A stretch of 33,433 bases of DNA from an uncultured Saprospiraceae bacterium (lineage in GTDB: Bacteria; Bacteroidota; Bacteroidia; Chitinophagales; Saprospiraceae): contig CALFWW010000107.1 in assembly GCA_937928575.1 (NCBI GenBank), forward strand, positions 1 to 33,433. Direction: 5' to 3'. This document shows positions 16,650 through 25,790 of this stretch, in pieces. Within the stretch, counting starts at the first letter, position 1. Each line of letters begins with the position of its first letter. The notes below the pieces were generated by a model. It had not been told where the DNA came from. It saw only the letters and a program-made list of their open reading frames with translations, and made no database searches. The position numbers and the translations under genes were made by a program.

Positions 16650-17669
16650 ATGAAGTCAAGTATTTTTCTCGTATTTCTTTTTTTATCTCTTTCGCTTTTT
16701 GCGCAACAAAAGCCTGATTTTTACCCTGAACAACTTCAGGAATTTGGCGCATTAGAATTTTGTCAATCGGGAAAAGCGTGTCGAACCAAAATACGTCTAG
16801 CAGAGTTTTCTTACAACATACTTGGACGAGGAGAATTTGAAAGTGAAAATAATACAATACTGACAGAACCCTTCACGGATATCACTTCAAGACGAGAATT
16901 ATTTTTGCAATTTAGAGTTCCATTGATTAACAAATCGGGTCTAAAAATACTAGCAGGTTATTCCTACAAAAATGAAGTGTACAAGATCAAAACAATAGGA
17001 AGTGAATTTCAAGAAACCATTCAATACCTCAATAATTTGAATTTGCGAACGGTACGTTTTGATGCAAGAGTAAGCAAGTCTATAAACAGTCAGTCCTACA
17101 TCATGGGAACATTTGCGCAAGGATTCAATGGTGATTTGGATGGTCTATTCGATTTGCAAAACAAGTTTAGTAATATTCAGGCCTCGCTACTGTATGGACG
17201 TATATTTAAGGATGATATTGAAGCAGGAATAGGAGTTGTTTTCTCTCAGGATTTTATAGATAATCAGTGGCTTCCTATCTTGATGTACAATCATAATTTC
17301 GCACCACAATGGGGTATTGAAGCGGTACTCCCTTTATCGATTTATCTAAAAAGTTATCGAGATGAAAAGACGATTGTTTCTATTGGTGCAGAATATTCTG
17401 GTAATGTTTTTAATATCGCATATTCGAATTTTCTAGATCAATTCCAACAATATACTTTCGATCATGCAGCCCTTTCTGGTACGATTATGATTGAGAAACA
17501 GATTGCACCATGGATTTGGTTTTATTCCAAAATCGGTTTTCAAACCAACTTCGCGTCTTCTTTTATTTCGCTAAATGAAAACACAATTCCATTGGAAGTA
17601 GATCAAACGGATACTCCATTTTTTAAATTATCTCTTTTTATTTCACCTCCAGATTCTTTTTTTAAATGA
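16650..17669 (+). CDS. outer-membrane beta-barrel-like protein (possibly DUF6268)
   Basis: 339 residues with a signal peptide ending LFAQ near residue 19. The body alternates strand-like segments (RRELFLQFRVPLINKSGLKIL, VSKSINSQSYIMGTFAQGFNG, QWGIEAVLPLSIYLKSY, IWFYSKIGFQTNFASSF) and ends FKLSLFISPPDSFFK. It resembles DUF6268-type outer-membrane proteins, but I cannot confirm that by eye. Its stop overlaps the start of the next gene (ATGA at 17666-17669), so the two are translationally coupled and likely act together in the envelope. Confidence 0.65.
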   Translation: MKSSIFLVFLFLSLSLFAQQKPDFYPEQLQEFGALEFCQSGKACRTKIRLAEFSYNILGRGEFESENNTILTEPFTDITSRRELFLQFRVPLINKSGLKILAGYSYKNEVYKIKTIGSEFQETIQYLNNLNLRTVRFDARVSKSINSQSYIMGTFAQGFNGDLDGLFDLQNKFSNIQASLLYGRIFKDDIEAGIGVVFSQDFIDNQWLPILMYNHNFAPQWGIEAVLPLSIYLKSYRDEKTIVSIGAEYSGNVFNIAYSNFLDQFQQYTFDHAALSGTIMIEKQIAPWIWFYSKIGFQTNFASSFISLNENTIPLEVDQTDTPFFKLSLFISPPDSFFK

Positions 17670-18619
17670 AAGCGCCCTTCTTAATATTGTTATTTTTCGT
17701 GCCATTTTTGTTGTTTATCAACTTGGGGTGTTCGTCATCAGATACGCCAATACAACTCAACAATGATGGAACAATCAAGGAAGTATTTTTACGAGATTAC
17801 ACATTCCCATATGATTTAGGAAAACCCAAAGACGTATTTTATCTCGACAGAAAATTGATCGAAATTTCTGGACTTTCCTTGACGCCTGATTCTTCGGAGC
17901 TGGTTTGTTTAAATGACGAGATCGGACGCATATTTTTTCTTGAGAAAAATTCTGGAGCATTGTTATCTTCTTTTGAGTTTGGTGTGAATGGAGATTACGA
18001 AGGCGTTGAGTTTGTCAATGGGAAATATTATGTAGTTAAAAGTAACGGAACCTTGTTTTCAATTGATCCATCAAGCCATCAAGTAACAATTGAGAATACT
18101 TTTTTGACCAGTGCCAATGACGTTGAAGGACTTTCATATTGGTCGAAAAAAAATCGCCTAATGATCGCATGTAAAGGAAGTCCATCCGGGAAAAATAAGT
18201 ACAAAAAGTCTAAAGCTGTTTATGATTTTGATCTGGGGAAAAACAAGTTGAAAAAGAAACCAATGTTTTTAATTACCCATGAAAAGATTAAGGATTTTAT
18301 AGCGGCTAAAAATGCTAGTGGCATAAAAGAAAAGATCTTAAAGAAAATTCAAATCAATGATGCTTTGAGTTTCGCACCATCGGGAATTGCAGTACATCCA
18401 ATATCACAATACATTTACATATTATCAGCGAATGGCAAAACGTTATTTGTAGTAGATGAAAATGGTGAAATCTTGCACATTGAATTTTTACAGAAGTCCA
18501 AATTTATAAAACCGGAGGGAATTGCGATAGATTCTGATGGTACACTATATATATCAAATGAAGGGAAGGAAGCCAAAGCAAGTTTAATGAAATTTCAGTT
18601 TAATCAAATTGAAAATTGA
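17666..18619 (+). CDS. SdiA-regulated/YjiK-like beta-propeller lipoprotein
   Basis: 317 residues. Lipoprotein signal with Cys22 (INLGC-SSSD). The body matches the SdiA-regulated (PF06977) type of six-bladed propeller: EISGLSLTPDSSELVCLNDE, FGVNGDYEGVEFVNGKYYVV, NDVEGLSYWSKKNRLMIACKG, SGIAVHPISQYIYILSANGK and KPEGIAIDSDGTLYISNEG. The repeated 'D.EGl' and 'PEGia.d..G.lyi.nE' motifs are characteristic. It is probably periplasmic or surface-exposed; whether it is an esterase-like phytase or a binding protein is unknown. Its ATG overlaps the stop of the upstream barrel gene. Confidence 0.8.
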   Translation: MKAPFLILLFFVPFLLFINLGCSSSDTPIQLNNDGTIKEVFLRDYTFPYDLGKPKDVFYLDRKLIEISGLSLTPDSSELVCLNDEIGRIFFLEKNSGALLSSFEFGVNGDYEGVEFVNGKYYVVKSNGTLFSIDPSSHQVTIENTFLTSANDVEGLSYWSKKNRLMIACKGSPSGKNKYKKSKAVYDFDLGKNKLKKKPMFLITHEKIKDFIAAKNASGIKEKILKKIQINDALSFAPSGIAVHPISQYIYILSANGKTLFVVDENGEILHIEFLQKSKFIKPEGIAIDSDGTLYISNEGKEAKASLMKFQFNQIEN

Positions 18620-18960
18620 AAAAGTAAAATTATAAATTGATCGAAGTATGTATGCACGCGCACCAATGCCATGGAAATAGGCTTTATAGTGTTATAATTT
18701 ATTCTGAATTATGCAATATAAGCTTGTCACTCTGAGTATACGCTTGTCATTCTGAGTATAGGCGTCGTACTCGTCCAGATTATGGAGTCGAAGAATCAAG
18801 CGTACTTGGATTTTACTATTTCGACCGTGCCTTGAGTAATTGATCTTGAGCTAGTGGAAAAATCTATTTACTCGTCGAATCAATTTTACACTAAATTCAA
18901 TGACATTGGCACGTGCACGATGTTCAAATTATAATTTTCAATTTCAAATTTATAATTTGA
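18607..18960. repeat. intergenic repeat region: imperfect inverted repeat plus 20-bp direct repeat
   Basis: Between two convergent genes. Outer AT-rich arms (AATTGAAAATT near 18607 and its complement near 18932-18945) and inner arms TGCACGCGCACCAATGCCAT (18653-18672) and ATGACATTGGCACGTGCA (18900-18917) form an imperfect inverted repeat. Inside is a 2-copy 20-bp direct repeat, GCTTGTCAcTCTGAGTATA / GCTTGTCAtTCTGAGTATA (18722-18760). It is followed by GAGTCGAAGAATC, similar to the GTCATTCTGAG...GAAGAATC repeats common in Bacteroidota intergenic DNA. No gene seen. Confidence 0.65.
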
Positions 18961-20019
18961 TTAAAATAGCGTCATTTGTGGATTTTTAAATTGCTCATAT
19001 AAATCTAAATTATAGTCAGGTGTAGCCGTAACGCAAAAGTATTTCTTTTTGGCCAATTTGAATTGAGCACGAATGATCTTCGCGTACTCCCCTTCTCCAC
19101 TGTGACGAGCACCGAAACGACTATCATTTAAACTTCCTCCATGAGCGCTTTTGATTTGGATTAATATTTTTTCGGCGCGGTTTGGGAAATTCTTCGTGAC
19201 CCAGTCAGTGAAGATTTCTGCCACATCTCCATTTAATCTTACTAACTGATAACTGGCGCTTCTGGCACCACGTTTTGCAACTTCTTTTACTAAATCAAAT
19301 ATCTCACTATCTGTCAATCCAGGAATAATCGGTGCCATCATCACATGCACGGGGATGCCAGCGGTGGATAAGTTTTCAATAGTTCGCAATCTTTTTAATG
19401 CGGAAGAAGTTCTTGGTTCCATTCTTTGTAATAGATTTTCTTTTAGTGAAGTCAATGAGATATTAACTTTCACCAAATTGAGTTTTGCCATCTTTGAAAG
19501 AATATCGATGTCTCTTTCGATCAAACTATTTTTGGTGATGATACTAACTGGATGGCGAAAATTCCAAAGAATTTCTAGCATCTTTCTTGTGATTTGAGTT
19601 TGCTTTTCGATGGGTTGATAACAATCGGTATTACCAGAAAGCAGTATTGGTGCCGCTTTCCAATTTTTACTTTGAAGTTTTTTGCGGAGTAATTCTGGTG
19701 CTTCATATTTCACCAATATTTTAGTTTCAAAATCAGTACCTGCACTATAGCCCCAAAATGAATGGGTATTTCGTGCATAACAATAGATACAACCATGTTC
19801 GCAACCTTGATAGGGATTGATTCCGAAATCCGCCGGGATATCCGGACTTGGAATTTTGTTGACAATTGTTTTTGGATGAACGGGAATGTAAGAAGTTTTT
19901 AATGATTCATCCGATTCTAAAGCGGCTCTAGGATCTCTTTCATTTATTTCCTCGTGGAAACGGTTAGGTGTATTGATTTGGGCACCTCGACCTTTGATGT
20001 AGGTTTCTTCTTTCTCCAT
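18961..20019 (-). CDS. PA0069-family radical SAM protein
   Basis: 352 residues. The CxxxCxxC cluster motif is CEHGCIYC (Cys73, Cys77, Cys80) in the PA0069/Rv2578c context: GINPYQGCEHGCIYCYAR, then FETKILVKYEAPELLRKKL, LSGNTDCYQPIEKQ and VSIITKNSLIERDIDIL. This is the SplB-like radical SAM branch; it binds a [4Fe-4S] cluster and S-adenosylmethionine, but the reaction is not established for the family. The length is typical. The N-terminus GRGAQINTPNRF matches family members, supporting the ATG at 20019. A TATCTTTG box on the minus strand (20146-20153) may be a distant -7 element. Confidence 0.88.
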   Translation of the reverse strand: MEKEETYIKGRGAQINTPNRFHEEINERDPRAALESDESLKTSYIPVHPKTIVNKIPSPDIPADFGINPYQGCEHGCIYCYARNTHSFWGYSAGTDFETKILVKYEAPELLRKKLQSKNWKAAPILLSGNTDCYQPIEKQTQITRKMLEILWNFRHPVSIITKNSLIERDIDILSKMAKLNLVKVNISLTSLKENLLQRMEPRTSSALKRLRTIENLSTAGIPVHVMMAPIIPGLTDSEIFDLVKEVAKRGARSASYQLVRLNGDVAEIFTDWVTKNFPNRAEKILIQIKSAHGGSLNDSRFGARHSGEGEYAKIIRAQFKLAKKKYFCVTATPDYNLDLYEQFKNPQMTLF

Positions 20020-20189
20020 TTTAATGTTCCCATATCTGTTTTTTGCTGTTTTTTTTGGATAGTATTAGGTACGTGAAAGCATAAAGCAATTCCGATTTTT
20101 GGCTTTGGTAGTATGGTTTTAACTTCAGACTTCCAAAGGTGATGTCAAAGATAAAAAATCATAATGCGACCCGCTCTTGAAAGGCTGCT

Positions 20190-20476
20190 AAGTTCTGAAA
20201 TGCTCCAACGGAGCTGAAGTACTAAAAATGGGCATCGCCCATTTGGTAAAAACGTCCTGTAGTTTAGCGCCAAAGGTGCGCTAGCAATTCAAAATTAAGA
20301 TTAGTTCGATATATTGACCTTTTCGAATAAGAGTGTTTAAGTTGTACCTTAATATTCTGTACTTTAAATTTAAATACTTAATTGCTAGCGCTCCCTTGTA
20401 GCTTCCACCTCATCATTCCAATCTAGGCGATGCCCATATTTTGTTGTTTACGCTCGTTTAAAGCTGGTCAGAACTT
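20190..20476. repeat. hairpin-rich imperfect inverted repeat, ~287 bp
   Basis: Three segments on the left recur as reverse complements in mirrored order on the right: AAGTTCTGA (20190-20198 / 20468-20476), ATGGGCATCGCC (20228-20239 / 20426-20437) and GCGCTAGCAATT (20278-20289 / 20380-20391). Spacing between the blocks is similar on both sides. The left half itself holds three short-loop hairpins: GCTCC-AAC-GGAGC, ATGGGC-ATC-GCCCAT and TAGCGCC-AAA-GGtGCGCTA. It occupies most of the 549-bp gap 20020-20568 between two minus-strand genes; no ORF is seen. Confidence 0.8.
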
Positions 20477-20568
20477 AACATCCCTGCCACTCTGGGATCG
20501 AATTTCATTGGTCATCTCAGAGAGGTCGTACTTTTCGAAACCGTATTACCAAGCTTTACTAAAGTGCC

Positions 20569-21174
20569 TTATGCCACTTCCCGATACCCTCTTTCTTCTG
20601 TAATCAAATCAATAAATAAATTATTAGCAATGGAGCTGGTTTTATTTTCAGATTTTGAAATAGGCAGATGGTCTACTCCACTTTCACCTGGAATCATTTC
20701 AAACAACATCGTTTCACTCTTTGCAACAGGTTCCCATTCAAAAGAAGTGGATGGTTCTTGACGATTCTGCTTTTGTTGGCTTCCTTGAATCCGTTCGAAA
20801 ACATCCATGAAATTGAACTTTGTTTTTCTTCTACCTAATTTTCCTAAAATCGAATTGCATTTATCAATCAATTTCAAATCCAACGATTCAACCTCTTGTT
20901 GTTCCAAAATTTGAGACAATGGTGTATCCAACAGATGCTTAATTTTCTCGGAAAACGGTTTCAAAAAATCTTTAATGACGCGCTCAATATAATTCACACA
21001 TTCAACAGGGTAATAATGATCCCAATCAGAACTTAGCATAGCCAATACCTCAGCGGCAACCGTCTCTATTCTTGCAGATTTTTCTGGAAAATTTATCGCA
21101 GCTTGCAAATTCAGTTGAGTTGTTGAAATCAAAAATTCCTTCTCAGCTGGGTTGAAAATAGTGGGTTTTCTCAT
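20569..21174 (-). CDS. hypothetical cytosolic protein, no recognised family
   Basis: 201 residues, no signal peptide or membrane segment. The N-terminal ~130 residues look all-helical (NPAEKEFLISTTQLNLQAAI, IERVIKDFLKPFSEKIKHLL, LSQILEQQEVESLDLKLIDKC). Then come a Gln/Ser-rich linker and a short C-terminal region ending TEERGYREVA. I do not recognise it. It has a very good Bacteroidota promoter with a palindrome overlapping the -33 box (21222-21265), so it is probably expressed and perhaps regulated on its own. Downstream lies the inverted-repeat element at 20190-20476. Confidence 0.6.
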   Translation of the reverse strand: MRKPTIFNPAEKEFLISTTQLNLQAAINFPEKSARIETVAAEVLAMLSSDWDHYYPVECVNYIERVIKDFLKPFSEKIKHLLDTPLSQILEQQEVESLDLKLIDKCNSILGKLGRRKTKFNFMDVFERIQGSQQKQNRQEPSTSFEWEPVAKSETMLFEMIPGESGVDHLPISKSENKTSSIANNLFIDLITEERGYREVA

Positions 21175-21221
21175 TGTATGTTTGTTTAATGTTCTAAATA
21201 GTCATAAAACTATTTGTTTTG

Positions 21222-21265
21222 CAAATGTATAAAACTTAAATCAAAAACAAACAAAATGTTTTGTT
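21222..21265 (-). promoter_or_regulatory. promoter with overlapping palindrome upstream of the orphan gene at 21174
   Basis: On the minus strand TACATTTG (21222-21229) matches the -7 consensus TAnnTTTG. TTTG boxes stand 18 bp (21248-21251) and 22 bp (21252-21255) upstream, within the accepted spacing. A 16-nt palindrome AACAAAATGTTTTGTT (21250-21265) covers the -33 area and could be an operator. Confidence 0.6.
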
Positions 21266-21358
21266 AATTTTTATTTCTTTTTTCAGATGATTTTAGCTCG
21301 ACAAGCGGTTTTAAAGTGAGAAGCAAAGCGATTCACGGTCTACACAAAAAACAATAAA

Positions 21359-21396
21359 AAAAGGGCAACTTGGAAATTCCAAGTTGCCCTTTTTTT
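21359..21396 (-). terminator. rho-independent terminator of the TPR gene
   Basis: Perfect 11-bp stem GGGCAACTTGG (21363-21373) / CCAAGTTGCCC (21379-21389) with a 5-nt loop and A/T runs on both sides, so T-tailed in both directions. It starts about 20 bp after the stop of the gene at 21410. Confidence 0.92.
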
Positions 21397-21409
21397 ATTG
21401 TTTTTGTGC

Positions 21410-22711
21410 TTAGTTACCCAAAGCCTCAATACGTTTCTTGATAGCACCTGATTTCTCCAATTGATCTTTACGTGCGTAAATTTCTTTCAAAGCGATTAAG
21501 GTATTCATGTCTGTTGCCTTTATGCTATCTGCTCTTTCGAAGTACGGAAGTGCTTTATCAAAGTAAGTGAAAACTTCCGCTTTCTTGGCTTCATATTTTC
21601 TCAAACCTTCTTTAGAATAGTCAGAATCTAATGCTGCTAATTCTTTTGTTTTAGCTGCCGCCTTGTTGTAGTACAATGCACCGATGCTGTAAATTGCTTC
21701 AAAGTATTTGTCATCTTTTTGCAAAGCTGCTTCGTAGTTACTCATAGCTTCACCGAAATATTCGTCTGCTTTTGCTTCATTTCCGGCTTCCATTTCCTTT
21801 TGGAATAAATTGTCATAAACATTTCCAAGCGTAGAATAAAGTGAGATATTTTCTGGCTCTTTTTCAATTGCAGTTTTCAACTTTCCAGTTAATACATCCA
21901 ACTTACCATCTTTCAAATAGTGATTGATTTCAGCAAACAATAAAGAGACGTCATCGGGGAATTTAGCTCTAGCCGCTTCTAATATAGCGAGTGCGTCTGC
22001 TGGGCTATTCTTAGATTTAATTTTGTACAATGCTTCGTAGACTGCAGGCTTATCATAATTTGAATCAAATAATTTCTGAAAGATAGGAGCTGCGTCATCT
22101 TCTTTATTTGCATTCATAGCTGCTAGTCCGGCAGCAAAACGCATGTCATTGACGGCAGTTTCATCAGGAAGTGTAGAATCAACTTTATTGGCTTTCAACA
22201 ATTCATCGGCTAATAAAACGCCTTTAAATGCATCATAAGCGCCTTCATAATCTTTACTGTCATAAAGGCCCATTCCGATATTGCTTAAGTGCGCAACACC
22301 TTCTTTCATACCAGCCAATGCATCTTTTGATTCGTATTTTTTTACTGCAGAAGACTTTGCTTCCATAAAAGCTTTTACAGCTACTAAAGCCGCGTTTTTT
22401 GTTGCAGGCTTGTAAGTTGGGTCAACTACTTTTTGAGCTACATCCTTAGATGCAATTTCATTATAAATTTTACCAGCAGCTAACCAAGCTTTGGAAACAT
22501 CTTTAGCTTCGAAAGAGCCAATGTTTGCAATAGCTTGATCGATGCTTTTCTGAGCTTCAACAAGTTTATCAGCGTTATTGGATGGATCTAGATTGTAAGT
22601 TCCCAAAGCTTTTTTGGCAGCTTTAAGTGCTTTACCAGCATCCTGAGCCTGGATGGTTCCAACTGCAAGTGCGAGTGATAAAAAACAAAGAATTAATTTT
22701 TTCATTATCAT
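21410..22711 (-). CDS. secreted TPR-repeat protein
   Basis: 433 residues with a signal peptide ending TIQAQ near residue 23. The rest is helical repeats. Clear TPR-type units include GMGLYDSKDYEGAYDAFKGVL, AAPIFQKLFDSNYDKPAVYEAL, ISLYSTLGNVYDNLFQKEME and KYFEAIYSIGALYYNKAAAK. It is probably a periplasmic scaffold. Bacteroidota often carry such a gene beside gyrA; here it lies 120 bp downstream of gyrA on the same strand. A hairpin (22748-22769) in that gap may partly terminate gyrA transcripts. Start choice: ATG at 22711 or 22705 (MKKLIL), two residues apart; either gives a good signal peptide. It ends at a strong terminator. Confidence 0.85.
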   Translation of the reverse strand: MIMKKLILCFLSLALAVGTIQAQDAGKALKAAKKALGTYNLDPSNNADKLVEAQKSIDQAIANIGSFEAKDVSKAWLAAGKIYNEIASKDVAQKVVDPTYKPATKNAALVAVKAFMEAKSSAVKKYESKDALAGMKEGVAHLSNIGMGLYDSKDYEGAYDAFKGVLLADELLKANKVDSTLPDETAVNDMRFAAGLAAMNANKEDDAAPIFQKLFDSNYDKPAVYEALYKIKSKNSPADALAILEAARAKFPDDVSLLFAEINHYLKDGKLDVLTGKLKTAIEKEPENISLYSTLGNVYDNLFQKEMEAGNEAKADEYFGEAMSNYEAALQKDDKYFEAIYSIGALYYNKAAAKTKELAALDSDYSKEGLRKYEAKKAEVFTYFDKALPYFERADSIKATDMNTLIALKEIYARKDQLEKSGAIKKRIEALGN

Positions 22712-22747
22712 GGATTTAGTGCGAAAATTTAGTTTGACATAGATAAG

Positions 22748-22769
22748 ACGATTTTGAAGTCGTCTTTGT
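22748..22769. other. hairpin between gyrA and the TPR gene
   Basis: AAGACGA / TCGTCTT, 7-bp stem with an 8-nt loop, in the 120-bp gap between the gyrA stop (22832) and the TPR start (22711). There is no strong T run on the minus strand, so attenuation or RNA processing is more likely than full termination. Confidence 0.5.
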
Positions 22770-22831
22770 ATGTTGTTTAAAAGTTAAAAAAATAATTATA
22801 CTGTTAATTGGGGTTAATTAATTTATATAAA

Positions 22832-25366
22832 TTATTCCTCTTCGTTACTGACCTTGTTCAAATTTATAGGAGCTTTTGGTGGTAAATCAGGAGTTGTTTC
22901 CTCCTTATTTTCGTCATCATCATCTCCTTCACGAATCACCGTTACATCCGCAATAGATTCATTTTCTCCTAAACGAATTACTTTTACTCCTTGTGCTGCA
23001 CGTCCCATTTCTCTGATTTCGTTCACCGCCATTCTGATAGTGATTCCATCTTTAGTGGTGATCATCAAATCATCTTTTTCATTGACTTGTTTGATCCCAA
23101 CTAATTCACCAGTCTTGGCAGTAACATTGATCGTCTTCACTCCTTTTCCACCTCGATTCGTTACTCTATAGTCATCTAATGCGGTACGTTTTCCATACCC
23201 ATTTTCAGAAACAACAAGGATTGAGACGGATGGATCTTGTGGATCTACGGATACCATCCCTACTACTTGATCTGCATCGCTCGCTAACGTAATTCCTCTA
23301 ACACCAGCTGCAGAACGACCCATTGATCTCACCTTTGCTTCAGGGAAACGAATCGCTCTACCGCTCTTGATCGCTAGTAAGATTTCATTTTGTCCATTCG
23401 TCAATTTAGCATCCAATAATTCATCTCCTTCTTTGATGGTAATGGCATTGATACCGTTTGATCTTGGACGAGAAAATTCTTTCACCAAGGTCTTTTTGAT
23501 CTGTCCTTTCTTAGTACAGAAAACGATGTAGTTATTTTCCAAGAATTCTTGATCCGTCAAATCCTTGATAACAATATATCCTTTGACATTATCTTCTTTT
23601 GGCAAATTCAGTAGATTTTGAATCACACGGCCTGCTGCATTTTTCGTTGCCTCCGGAATTTCATATCCTCGAATCCAGAAGCACCTTCCTTTATCCGTAA
23701 AGAATAAAAGATAATTGTGATTGGATGCGACAAACATATGTTCTACAAAATCCTCCCCTTTTGTCTTACTTCCTCTTGATCCACGGCCACCTCTTCCTTG
23801 AGCACGGAATTCAGCAGTTTTGGTTCTCTTGATATAACCCGCATTTGAAATAGTAATGACTACTTCATCATTTGCAATCATATCTTCAACACTGATCTCA
23901 CCATCAGCATATGTGATTTGAGTACGACGATCATCACCGTACTTTTCCTTCATTTCCATCAACTCTTCCTTGATGATATCACGACGCATGCTTTCATCTG
24001 CAAGAATCTTTTTCAAATGGACAATGGTCTTTTGCAATTCATCATATTCTTGACGGACTTTGTCTCTTTCAAGACCTGTCAGTTTTTGCAAACGCATTTC
24101 CAAAATTGCCTTCGCTTGAATTTCAGAAAGCTCAAAAGTTTTCATCAATCCATTCTTCGCATCTTCCACTGTTTTGGAAGCACGTATCAACTTGATCACT
24201 TCATCCAAATGGTCGATTGCAATTAACAATCCTTCTAAGATGTGTGCTCGCTCTTCTGCTTTTTTGAGGTCAAATTGAGTCCTCCTAACTACCACTTCCA
24301 ATCTGAACTTAATGAACTCTTCAATCAGTTGCTTCAGGTTTAATGTTTGCGGACGATTATTGACCAGACAAACATTGTTGACACCATAAGAAGTTTGAAG
24401 TGGCGAGTACTTGTAGAGTTTACTTAACACTACATTTGCAATCGCATCTCTTTTGACTTCTACGACAACTCTTAGGCCATTACGATCTGATTCATCTCTA
24501 ATATCACTGATCCCTTCCACTTTTTTGGTATTGACCAACTCCGCCATTTTAATGACCATGTTCGCCTTGTTGACCTGGTAAGGAATTTCGGTTATAACAA
24601 TGACCTCTTTGCCTGTTTTAGTGGTTTCGATTTCAGCTTTACCTCTAACGACAACTCGACCACGACCTGTTTCAAAAGCTTGCTTAACGCCTTCCGTACC
24701 GTAGATGATACCACCGGTAGGAAAATCAGGTGCTTTGATATGTGTCATCAATTCTGAAATCTCGATTGCCGGATTGTCTACAGTAGCGATACAACCATCG
24801 ACCACTTCAGATAAATTGTGTGGCAACATATTCGTAGCCATACCTACTGCGATTCCAGTTGCTCCATTGATTAGGAGATTCGGAATACGCGTAGGAAGTA
24901 CGGTAGGTTCTTCAAGCGAGTCATCAAAGTTCAGTTGAAAGTCAACTGTGTCTTTTTTGATGTCTGCTAAAATTTCATCACTGATTTTTCTTAGACGAGC
25001 CTCTGTATATCTCATCGCTGCAGGACTATCACCATCCATGGATCCGTAGTTTCCTTGTCCATCAACGAGTGGATATCTCAACGACCAATTTTGAGCCATA
25101 CGGACCATAGCGTCGTAAACGGAAGTATCACCATGTGGATGATATTTACCTAAAACTTCACCAACGATACGTGCTGATTTTTTGTGGGGTTTCCCGGCAA
25201 CCAATCCGAGGTCGGACATACCGTAAAGTACCCTTCTGTGTACTGGTTTTAAACCATCTCTAACATCCGGTAACGCTCTGGAAACGATCACTGACATCGA
25301 GTAATCGATGTACGCGGATTTCATTTCATCTTCAATCGGAACCGGAATAATTTTATCTTCTGCCAT
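22832..25366 (-). CDS. gyrA: DNA gyrase subunit A
   Basis: 844 residues; with GyrB forms the A2B2 type II topoisomerase that introduces negative supercoils. The N-terminus [20 protein letters not shown] is typical. The catalytic Tyr120 lies in [10 protein letters not shown]. The quinolone-determining region [17 protein letters not shown] (76-92) has Thr81 and Asp85 at the positions of E. coli Ser83 and Asp87, so no classical resistance change is evident. The GyrA box QGRGGRG (523-529) at the start of the C-terminal beta-pinwheel marks it as gyrase rather than topoisomerase IV. It ends in an acidic tail (DDDDENKEE). A TATCTTTG -7 box lies 42 bp upstream. Confidence 0.97.
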   Translation of the reverse strand: MAEDKIIPVPIEDEMKSAYIDYSMSVIVSRALPDVRDGLKPVHRRVLYGMSDLGLVAGKPHKKSARIVGEVLGKYHPHGDTSVYDAMVRMAQNWSLRYPLVDGQGNYGSMDGDSPAAMRYTEARLRKISDEILADIKKDTVDFQLNFDDSLEEPTVLPTRIPNLLINGATGIAVGMATNMLPHNLSEVVDGCIATVDNPAIEISELMTHIKAPDFPTGGIIYGTEGVKQAFETGRGRVVVRGKAEIETTKTGKEVIVITEIPYQVNKANMVIKMAELVNTKKVEGISDIRDESDRNGLRVVVEVKRDAIANVVLSKLYKYSPLQTSYGVNNVCLVNNRPQTLNLKQLIEEFIKFRLEVVVRRTQFDLKKAEERAHILEGLLIAIDHLDEVIKLIRASKTVEDAKNGLMKTFELSEIQAKAILEMRLQKLTGLERDKVRQEYDELQKTIVHLKKILADESMRRDIIKEELMEMKEKYGDDRRTQITYADGEISVEDMIANDEVVITISNAGYIKRTKTAEFRAQGRGGRGSRGSKTKGEDFVEHMFVASNHNYLLFFTDKGRCFWIRGYEIPEATKNAAGRVIQNLLNLPKEDNVKGYIVIKDLTDQEFLENNYIVFCTKKGQIKKTLVKEFSRPRSNGINAITIKEGDELLDAKLTNGQNEILLAIKSGRAIRFPEAKVRSMGRSAAGVRGITLASDADQVVGMVSVDPQDPSVSILVVSENGYGKRTALDDYRVTNRGGKGVKTINVTAKTGELVGIKQVNEKDDLMITTKDGITIRMAVNEIREMGRAAQGVKVIRLGENESIADVTVIREGDDDDENKEETTPDLPPKAPINLNKVSNEEE

Positions 25367-25407
25367 AGTTGTTTTTCAAGTGCAAATTTGACGTAAAAAA
25401 ATAGACA

Positions 25408-25415
25408 CAAAGATA
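25408..25415 (-). promoter_or_regulatory. -7 promoter element of gyrA (TATCTTTG)
   Basis: TATCTTTG on the minus strand, 42 bp before the gyrA ATG, fits TAnnTTTG. I see no well-spaced TTG -33 box. The rest of the gap 25416-25790 holds AT-rich DNA with three short GGCTTAAA/GCCTTAAA-like repeats (25470-25590) and no convincing gene. Confidence 0.45.
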
Positions 25416-25790
25416 ACAAAAAGACCTCATCTGTTAGGTAGATAAGACCAACTAATTACAACTCATTTTGGCTTAAATCGCCTTAAAATGGCTTATATGG
25501 GCATTTAACTGAGATTTGATCGAAAAAACCGTTGAGCTGTTTTTAATTTGGCTAAGATTTTTCAGAAAATCGCTTTTTGGTGGCTTAAAATGCGAATATG
25601 GGGAATTAGTGTTTGTTGCTGGTCCTACTTATACTTTTCAGAAAGCTCTCGATTTTAATGATAAATCCTGGTCAAATTTATTCTCAAGTTTTTAAAAAAA
25701 ATTCGGAAAGCTCTTGGAGAGGTGCACGTAGATACAACCTCGTATTGCTATTTAGCATCTATCTTATGCTCACAAAAATTAAAATCAGGA

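Noticed and set aside
16612..16857. N-terminal extension of tspO
   Set aside because: The extra 82 codons overlap the divergent gene with a clear signal peptide at 16650, and TspO proteins start at the MNNYWIK-like position.
25112..25141. Possible quinolone-resistance change in the GyrA QRDR (Thr81, Asp85)
   Set aside because: Thr at the Ser83-equivalent position is a natural residue in many susceptible bacteria and the Asp is retained, so resistance cannot be inferred.
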